Made by a program: the position numbers and the translations under genes
The notes under the pieces: generated by a model
Told to the model about the DNA's origin: nothing
Seen by the model: only the letters and a program-made list of their open reading frames with translations
Databases searched by the model: none
From: Arbacia lixula
Lineage: Eukaryota; Echinodermata; Echinoidea; Arbacioida; Arbaciidae
Assembly (NCBI GenBank): GCA_963669155.1
Contig: OZ022580.1
Span: 19,717,236 to 19,781,235, forward strand
Length of the DNA stretch: 64,000 bases
Direction of reading: 5' to 3'
In this document: piece by piece, positions 11,980-21,900 of the stretch
How positions within the stretch are numbered: position 1 is the first letter of the stretch
Layout of the letters: the number at the start of each line of letters is the position of its first letter

Positions 11980-12704
11980 CAGGGATGTGTTAGGAAGGAG
12001 GGACAACTCAACCATAATATATTCAAACATCTGTATGGATACTAAAGCGTGCTAATGAATGTCAAAAGCATTCCACAATCACTGCAATGCTTTGAAGTCC
12101 CATGCGCGGCACCGTCATTTTGCTATCGTCAACTTGGAAAGCAGTATCTTTAATTGCCTGTTTTGTTTCTCGAAGCTGTGTTTCTTATCACATTTTTTTG
12201 CAATTTTCAAGAAAGTTAAGGGGCAACACCTCTAAAGATCCTGTATTCGTTTTTCTTCTAAATAATTGTTGAATGATGCACAAACGGAGATATAAGATAA
12301 TATTCTTACTTACATAATTAACAAATTTCTTCACTTTCCGGAGATTTCCGGAAATGTCGGATTCAATCATTATCAAAATCATATATTAAGCTGCTTACTT
12401 TCATTAACAGAGTTTGCGTGAATTTGCGTGCAAATGAGATATTTTACTTTAAAAAACTGTTTATTTTTGTTCGCTGATATCTCTTTTCCTCACAAAAGTA
12501 TTGATGCAATCCAACAGAAGTGGACAAGCGAAATAAGACTCTACATTTCTTTTGTTCTCTCTGAGAAACCGTTGCTAGGCAATCGTGTTCGTTATTGTTA
12601 AAACACGTGAAAAGCACATGCTGAGACCACGCAATTTTTCGGCGGTGCCACGCATGGGCTCAAAGAAAGAATGTTGTTTCATATCCTTTCCTAACACATC
12701 CCTG
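11980..12704. mobile_element. hAT-like MITE just upstream of TXNDC12
   Basis: Terminal inverted repeats CAGGGATGTGTTAGGAA are flanked by a 7-bp direct repeat ATTAAAC (11973-11979 and 12705-12711). CAGGG ends and a 7-8 bp duplication are typical of hAT elements. The interior is partly palindromic (CCCATGCGCGGCACCG near 12100, complement near 12650) and has no transposase. It ends about 215 bp before the TXNDC12 start codon. Confidence 0.7.
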
Positions 12705-12720
12705 ATTAAACCACATGCCG

Positions 12721-12920
12721 ATCCATCTTCCATCCGAAGTGAATGAAAAGTGACGTCACTTTTTCATTTGTATTGCTCCTCTATTGGCCACGTCTTGTAA
12801 CTGCTAGATCCGATTGATCCACGTAGTCTGCACTCAAGCACCGGGAAAACGCACGTTAACATCATTATTAATTGCCTTTAAGTGATTCTAAAACCTTCTT
12901 TTGACCGGTTCACTGTCAAA
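12721..12920 (+). promoter_or_regulatory. Putative TXNDC12 promoter with CRE-like and ER-stress-element-like sites
   Basis: An 18-bp palindrome AAAAGTGACGTCACTTTT has the CRE core TGACGTCA at 12751-12758. ATTGGCCACG at 12783-12792 resembles ERSE-II (ATTGGNCCACG) lacking the spacer base. ATTGATCCACG at 12813-12823 matches ERSE-II with one mismatch. NF-Y and ATF6 bind ERSE-type sites in animals. Use in this gene is an inference from its ER product. Confidence 0.45.
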
Positions 12921-15900
12921 ATGGAAGCCTATCTAGCTCTTGTTATTGGTGCGGTTCTTTTGGTCGTAAGTGGCACCTCAGCAGATGAAACAAAGGGCCG
13001 TGGTAAGCCGAAGTTAGCCAGCGACATTGAATCTGGTCCCATGCCTTCAATTGTGTGTGTTGTAAATTTCAGTGGCCCACTTCCACTGCACTGTATGTAC
13101 TAGACAGGAATAACCGCCTCATTCGGGGCATTCTTTAATCGAAATTACATTTTTGGACATACCTCCCGAATAGAGACGGTATATCCACACCAAACGCGCA
13201 GTGGCGATTTCGTACAACGTACAGTTCAATGCGTGTTGAGTAGAAAACTTCCCGATTAGTAGAAAATCTATGCTATAAGCCTATGGCCTGGGAAAACAGA
13301 TTTTGGAACTATTATAGCTACTTCGTTTAGAAATCAAACATCTTTCAAGCTAGTATGATGCAACAAATGTACTACAATCAAAATAAGATCTTTACTATAT
13401 ATTTATAAATTCTAGGACTAAAATTCGATCAAAATATATATAAAGGTGAAATTAAAGACGTACTTTCCGCCGATCACACGTTTATCGCAGACATTTTTAA
13501 TCTGCTCAAGTCTGACAAAAGTTTGACCAATCAGATTGTTCGATGGGTTGTTGGCTATGAATATGTAAATTTTCAATCGGTACAACAAAAAAAAATAGCA
13601 CACGGCATATGAGCAGGAAAAAAATGCGTTAAATTACTTATTCATATATGTGCATTAGCATTAGAGTTTTCATATTCAAAATGGCGACCCGCATCGATCG
13701 CCATACAGTGTACATGTATAATGATCAGTCTCTAGATAGGGCGTTTTTGGCAAAAAGCATATCGTTCAATTTCATTTAGCTTAGTTATTTTGCATTTGCA
13801 TTTTTTTAAATCTTGCACATTGAAATTACCCCAGAAAGCCCTCTCACTAAATTCTAGTAAAACCATTTTTATTTTAATTTATTGAAATTAAATTTTCCAT
13901 TCATTTTAAAATGGTCGTGTATTACCACTATTACTGAATTTAGTGCAGGAAACAAATGAGAAAGCTTGTATTTTTTGACTCATGAAGAGAAGACAAAGCG
14001 ATCAAACAGTCTGAGTTTGGAAGCTCACTGTGAGTACCTTGAGTAATAAATGACAGAGTTTGGGAAGAATCTTGTGTCACTTTCCAGGGAAGGGGGGGGG
14101 GGGGGGACTTTATCAAAGCCTTAGCCCAATATATTCATGGGAATTGTTGAGCTGCATTGCTTTATTTTTTTAAATCTTGCACATTTGCAGCCACATTTAT
14201 CTTAGCAGTGGTTTTGTGTTCTGCATTTCTCTGATGTTAAGATAATGTTAGGTCTATGCTCTATGCACGACGAACAATCGTGTACAACGGATAGCGGAGC
14301 GTGGTCGCTAGCGGTCGTGTCCATTTTTGCTTATTACATGACGTCATCCAGCCACTGCCGAGAGCCAATTTATGAATGAAAATATAGTAAGCATGCGCAG
14401 TGCAAGCCTTCTATGTCCCCACACAGTATTCCACCAAAACAAGTGTAAAATTCTCTATCACCTCGTACCAAAATCGACCTAGAATTTCACTTTCCAATAT
14501 TTTATATGAATTTTGAAAGGTATTCTCAGAGGATCTATTTTCTCACCGATACCGCACAGGTAAGCGAATTTCGATTGCTTCTTGCTTTTCCGTGAAAATC
14601 GTACGAATTAGCGTCACCCCCGCATCGTGTTTGTTGGAATTTGTAGAGTCTATCGCAACGTGTACAAAGTCAATTGGCTTCCGGGTTTTAGGACCGTCAG
14701 TCAATATGCATGAAATTGCAGAGTTTCGATAATTTTCGATCGATACTGGATCGATCCGATCACGAACCAAGACCATTTCCTGCGTACACAATGTGACCGG
14801 ATATCGTTATCGCTATCGATACTTCCACACGCAGTCGGAAGGCAACCACGTGGTCATGACGTGATCTGCGCGATTGCCCAATCAGCGGTCTCCGAATCGC
14901 TGTGCGCGGACGATCTATCCGTTGTACACAGTCTATGGACAATAGTTCGTCGTGCTATGCAGAATGTGGGGTAGCTGCTGAAGCACCCTCCATTAGTCAT
15001 AAGTTTGGATAGGATTTAAATCTGATACATAAAAAAAATGTTATTTGATACAGGTGCATGTTGTTTTATTTTGAGCACAAAGTTTAAATTAATTACAAGT
15101 AACATAATTAATAATGTAAACATTTTTCTCATGATCTCATTTACTTTCGCATGCCTCTATGTTTACCTTTTCCACAGGATTTGGAGAAAACATTGACTGG
15201 GTTCCTTTTGAAGAGGGGCTGAAAGAAGCTAAAGAAAGGTGAGTTTGTGCTAGGATACTAGTATGCAATTTACTTAGAATTGTACGTCAAAATACATGTA
15301 GAAGGACCACAGAAAACAAGAGACTCGTTGCTGAATACACCATGTAGACATGAGGCAGTAAGTATTTTAGAATGATAATTGATCCTGTTGCAATTTCTCT
15401 TATATATTTATGATCATTTTTTTTTCTAGATGACTGCCTCCTTTTAAGCTCCTTCACCTATCCTCAAACACACATCATTATAGTGACAGTGGATAGTAAA
15501 ATTCAGTGATTAATTGTAAAATAATAGGAATATTGATATGAATAAAGTATTTGGGGGTAGCTTGAGAGAAACTAACAGAAATTCATCCATTAATTGATTT
15601 ACAGCAGTCAATTATATTTATTTCCATTTCAGCATCAATTCGTCACTAATAATACCAATATTACCATGTAATTGACAGGTAAAAGACAATTGCAAAAGAG
15701 CATTGAACTGTGATGCAAATGCTGTTAACTATTGATCATAACAGATAACAAATAAATTATAACAATCATATACAGTTGAAGACATTTTGACAAATGTTTA
15801 CATTGGCACATTTGGTATAGTCTGGCAATGCGAAGGAGGATTTTGGAAGCTTTTACAAAATCATATATTTTCCCATGTCTGTGATATGAGATATAAGATG

Positions 15901-18900
15901 TAGGTTACATTAACATCTAAAAGTTGAATATATTCACTTGCGCCATGGTTCATAATCATTTAAATCAAATGACTCTGTTATGAATTGGTGCCTACATTCT
16001 CTGGATATACAATATACGCTGTACTCTAGTATGATTTACTTATCACAAATCTATACCTTCATCTGTTTGGGTGCAATGTATTTGCAAATTTATATCAATG
16101 AGCTCCATTTTTGCTCCTCCTGAAATAGTGTTCTTTCTGTAACAAAACTCCTGGATCTCTTTTCCTTCTTATTTTCAGTAATAAACCACTAATGCTGCTT
16201 ATTCACAAGACATGGTGTGGAGCATGTAAAGGTAAGAGACTGTTTTTTAGAAACAACTAGAGATGCAGTGACTGCCATGTATGTAATGTATGTACAGATC
16301 TGGCCTAAAGCACAGTTGTCAGAGTGCGCATAATTTTCACTTTAACTCATACTGTGATGTATTGACATAGGAAATCAAGGCATTTTATTTCACATTTTAC
16401 AAGACACCTTACATGAGAGCCCGCTCTGCGCACACGTATCATATTCGCTTCTACGCACGTGCGGGAAAGTAACTTTCCCTATATTTGTCATAGCTTCACG
16501 GAGCTATTTTCCGATTTTGTTTGACATCGCAAAATTTTGCAGTGTGGAAATTGTAAACTGGAACTTTCTGCGTTTGCTGAGCATTTGATGCCAGCAGAAT
16601 TACTATTTTGAAGGAATTACACCGATGGAAATATCGGACTGTGAGAAGGAGCAGGGGGCTGGCGTGAATGCGCCGAGTAGCCCCAGCTGCAGTGCGGTGC
16701 CAAGTCCGGCTAAGCCCGGGGCGCCCGCGGGGAAACCAACTGCCGCGAAGGGGTCTAATGGCCTGACGGCGAAGTCACATAACAAAACGTCGGTGCCGAA
16801 AGCGAAGGGACCTAAGTGTTCAGCGGTCAAACAGAATTCCAAAACAGTTATCAAAGGACCTAAGAGTCTTTCTACAAGAACTGACAATGTTAAAACTGTG
16901 AAAGAATCCAAAGGCAAGACTGATGCATCAAAGCTAAACCCTCCAAAGACCATCGCAATGGGCACCATCTTGACGATGCAAACGGACATCACAAATGTCA
17001 ACTCTAGACTTGACAGCTTGGAGAGTATGCTTACTCGTGTGGTGGAGGCGTTGCCTTCTCGCCAAAGTGAAATGGAAGCCCCAAATGTAAGTCATGTTCG
17101 TGAACATACTTTTGATGATGAAGATGATGAATATCGCTATGATATCAGTGATGCCATGCCTATAGAGCAGGAGCAGGAGCCCGGTTCAGTGGGACATGCC
17201 AGTGATTTTGTCATGGGTAGTGCCGGGGATGTAGAGATGGGGGAAGCTGACCCCTTTGGTGATAAACTCAATGAACCAAGTCCAAAAGCCAGTGAAAAAG
17301 AAGTCCCAACATTCGCAGCAAAGTTTGCTGTCAAATCAGCTGTGGGAAGCAATGTTAATGATGAGATAGCTAAGTCTACTCTGTACATGTTGGATCACCA
17401 ACTGGAAGAGAAAATGGTGGCAGAAACTAGTGAGAAATACCCACCTCCTAGTAATTGTGAACATCTTGATGTTCCAAAAGTGAACTCTGTAATCTGGGAC
17501 AAATTGTCAGCTTCAACACGAAGCAAGGACTTGAAACTGCAGCGTATTCAGAAATCGCTTACCCGTGGCGTAAGTGCATATGTTCAGACGCTGAAGGCTG
17601 CTCCCTCAGAAGGACAGCAAGACACATTAGCACTGCTGTGTAATGCCAACTGCGAGTTAAACTCGTTGAGAAAGGAACTGATCAAGCCAGAAATGAATCC
17701 TCAATATGCACATCTGTGCAAGCCATCAAACCCTGTGACTAAGTTCCTTTTTGGAGATGACCTTGGAAAAAGGGTGAAAGACTTAAGAGATGAGCAAAGA
17801 GCTGCATCAGGCATGGTGAAGGGCCAAGCTCGACCTTTCCAGCGTAGATACCAACACCATCCATATGAGTATAAGACGACTCGTCGTCCGTATGAGAGGG
17901 CTGGATGGACATCTAGCCAGGGAAACAAAGTTTCAGCGGGCTCATCAAACAGGCCTTTTTTAGGCGGACGTACATGGGGGCAAAGGAGACCCCCACACCC
18001 AGCCACACAATCCAGGGCCCCACCACCTCAGCACAAGACGACAATGCAGAGGAAGTAGCTACCACACTGCCCCAAGAGGTAGGTAGCATCCCAACTCCTA
18101 ATATTCTCAAGTCGAATGACAATATACATGTTTCTCAGACAGTGCCTCGTGTCGGAGGTCGACTGCAACAATTTTATGACAACTGGTGTAAGATCACCTC
18201 AGACCCATTCATCTTATCAGCAATACAAGGTTATGAAATTGAATTTCATGAGACGTGCTTTCCACCCATGCGATCAAAACCATATTTTGAGTTTAAGAGA
18301 GGCCAAAAAGAACTGGCCGACATTGAAACTGAGATCCAAAGTCTATTGGCTAAGCATGTGATTGAAACATGTGATTATGAAGAGGGGGAATTCCTCTCGA
18401 ATGTCTTCACAAGACCCAAGAAAAATGGTGGAGTACGTCTGATCTTGGATCTAACGGAACTGAATAAGAACTTATCAGTGCAACATTTTAAGATGGATAC
18501 AATTCATACAGCAGCACAATTGATAACGAATGGGTCTTTACTAGCGTCAGTCGATCTCCGAGACGCATACTACAGTGTACCGATACATCCTGATCACAGG
18601 AAGTATCTCAGATTCATTTGGCATAACAAACGCTTTCAATTCAAAGCACTGCCTAATGGGCTAAGTACAGCACCAAGATTGTTCACCAAAATCTTAAAAC
18701 CAGTCTTTGCTACCTTGCGGGAAGCAGGTCATACGGTCATTGGGTACCTAGATGATACTATTATCATTGGACAGACCAAGGCCCAGGCAGAGCGAGCAGT
18801 TAAAGCTACAACTGAGATGCTTTCTGAGCTCGGATTTGTCATTCATGACGAAAAGGCAGTGCTAGAACCCACACAGTGCTTACAATTTTGGGGCTTTAAA

Positions 18901-21900
18901 CTAAATACTCTTGAGTTTACCATCTCATTGCCTGATAATAAGGCACTGGATATTGCCCAAAGCTGTGAGAGTTTGTTGAACAAAAAACTACCCTCAATTA
19001 GAGAGGTAGCTCAAACAATAGGTAAAATTGTTGCAGCTTTCCCAGCTGTTCAATATGGCCCACTGTATTACAGGAATCTGGAAACAGAAAAAATTGCAGC
19101 CCTCAAGGCGAATGCTGGTCATTTTGACAGAACTATGCACCTATCTGACTATGCAAGAAAGGAACTTAGTTGGTGGAGGGAGAACATACAAAACTCTTAT
19201 GCTCCCATCAGTAGAGAAACCCCAACTATTGAAATCCGAACAGATGCCAGTGGTTCTGGCTGGGGCGCCACAGATTTAACAACTAACACAGGAGGCAGAT
19301 GGAATGAATCAGAAAGCGAAAAGGCAAAGAACAACAAAATTAACTACTTGGAATTACGTGCCGTAGATTTAGGCCTCAAATCATTTTGTACAGAGATGAG
19401 AAATGTACACATACTTGTTAGGATTGACAACATTGCAGCAGTCACGTATGTGAATAATCTGGGTGGAGTACGATCCCAGGATTGCAATCAAATTGCCAAT
19501 CAGATTTGGAAATGGTGCATTGACAGCAACATCTGGCTGACAGCCTCATACCTACCAGGAAAAATGAACATAGAAGCTGACCAAAAATCCCGCAAATTCA
19601 ATGATAGAACAGAGTGGACTCTGAATAAACATGATTTTAAAGGCATTGTCAAGGAATTCGGACTTCCCGAGATCGACTTATTTGCAACCAGATTAAATGC
19701 ACAGGTGGACAGGTATGTCACCTGGTTACCTGACCCACATGCAGAGGCAGTGGATGCATTTACGCTTGATTGGAGCTTATTTTCTTTTTATGCCTTCCCA
19801 CCTTTCTGCCTCATTCCAAAATGCCTCCAGAAGATAATACAAGATCAGGCCACTGGTCTCCTTGTGGTCCCAAACTGGCCTACACAGGCATGGTTCCCTT
19901 GCCTAAAAGCTTTATTAGTGGGAGAACCTTTGTTCATATCCAAAAGCAAAGATCTTCTTTTGCAACCTGTAACACATGCCCCCCACCCATTGCATGATCG
20001 TCTCGATATTCTTTGTTGCAGATTATCAGGAAAACTTTCGAGTCAAGAGGACTAAAGGAAAGGACAGTGAATGTTTTAACAGCCTCGTGGAGATTATCTA
20101 CGACAAAACAGTACCAAGTCTACATTAAACGCTGGATAAAATACTGTAAGGATAAAGGGCTGAACTACTTGAGCAACTCGGTGGAAAATGTTCTGGAGTT
20201 TCTGAGCGAACTATTTCATGCCAGAGAATTGAGTTATAGCGCAATTAACACTGCGCGTAGTGCCCTATCTACATTTTTAACATTAGAAGGAAGCTCATAC
20301 ACAGTAGGAACGCACCCCCTCGTTGGCCGGTTTATGAAAGGCGTTTTCCAGCTTAACCCGCCCAAAGCGCGTTATGAAGAAGTCTGGGATGTACAAGTAG
20401 TTTTCAACCATCTCAGGAAGCTTTCGCCAGCAAAAACTCTGTCACTCAGGAATCTGACTCTGAAAGTGTGCATGTTATTAGCTCTTATCTCAGCACAGAG
20501 AGTGCAGACTCTTCATCTCCTACAGTTAGACAACATGCGTGTAAAGGAAAGCGCAATAACTTTTACTTTCACTGACCATTTGAAGCAAAACACCCCAGGG
20601 AGATCACCCTACACGCTAAGTTTACCAGCCTACCCACCCGACCGTCGGCTGTGCATTGTGACATATCTCAAAAAGTACATTGAGCGTACAAGTGGAGCGA
20701 GAGGTACGGAACGTTATCTGCTGATTAGCTTTCGGAAGCCATATAGACGCGTCTCATCACAGACAATCTCGCGTTGGATTAAAACATGTATGAAGGAGGC
20801 TGGCATAGACACTTCAGTGTACAAAGCGCACTCAACCAGGGCTGCCTCCACATCAGCAGCAGACAAGGTGGATTTGCCATTGCCATACATCGTGGCTCAG
20901 GCTGGATGGGCAAATGAAAATACCTTCAGAAAATTCTATCGTAAGCCTGTGGTTGAAAAGCAACATGATAAGTTTGCTATGGCTCTATTGCAAGGCAAAA
21001 AGTAAAGACAATTCGGGAACAGTTGTGACCGGGACAAATAAACCAAACGTTTAAGCTGTTGAAGGGAATAAATAGACCTTCAACTTATTGAGTGTATTTA
21101 TGTTGATGAACAATGAACAGTCACAAGGAGTGAACTGCTTATAACTTTCTGTCAGAAAGATTTGTTAAATTCTGAACTAATGCAAGGACATTCAATCTGA
21201 GACAGTCACTTTGTCACATGTGAACTATATCAGGATGTGACCATCACTGAACAGTGAATGACACCTACACCTGGAATAGCATGGGCTGTTGCAGAGAAAA
21301 ATGGCAAGTTGTTCAAACTTCCATTGTTTATTACATGTATCACAAATGTAAATGCGACTACTGATCTTCGAAATCTCATGTAAGGTGTCTTGTAAAATGT
21401 GAAATAAAATAGAAAGATTAAACGAGAACTTACCTGTTTGAAGTTTGATCTTTATTTTATGAATAATTTACAAGGGAGCTTACATGCCCACCGCTCCCTC
21501 CCAAATGAGACAAGCTTCAGGTTAAGTTCTCCAGGTGATTGACTTTGTGGTTGTAGTCGCATTTCCAGCTTCGAAGCATGATACGTGTGCGCAGAGCGGG
21601 CTCTCATGTAAGCTCCCTTGTAAATTATTCATAAAATAAAGATCAAACTTCAAACAGGTAAGTTCTCGTTTAATCTTTCTATTAAACCTTGCTGGACACG
21701 CACAAAGACACCCTGAACTGACACTCCACTCAGTAATATTGTGGGATTTCCTTTATGAAAAAAAAAAAGGGGAAGACCCAGGAGAATATATATTGACTCT
21801 CTACGAACAGACACTGGTCTCCAAGAAACAAAGGAAATAGTTAATTTGATGATGGATGGTAACCGCTGGAAAGAACTTGTCTATGGAACTCGGGAATACT

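Larger units (their letters stand above)
16382..21681 (+). mobile_element. DIRS-type (tyrosine recombinase) retrotransposon in TXNDC12 intron 3
   Basis: About 5.3 kb in the same orientation as the host gene. Parts in order: left inverted repeat, gag-like frame, reverse transcriptase/RNase H/methyltransferase-like frame, tyrosine recombinase frame, internal complementary region, right inverted repeat. The three frames lie in three different phases with short overlaps, as is usual for DIRS elements. The internal complementary region at about 21378-21487 is complementary to both outer ends joined together, which fixes the element's limits. The copy looks whole, with no obvious breaks, so it is probably young. 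LTRs are absent, as expected for this order. Confidence 0.9.
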
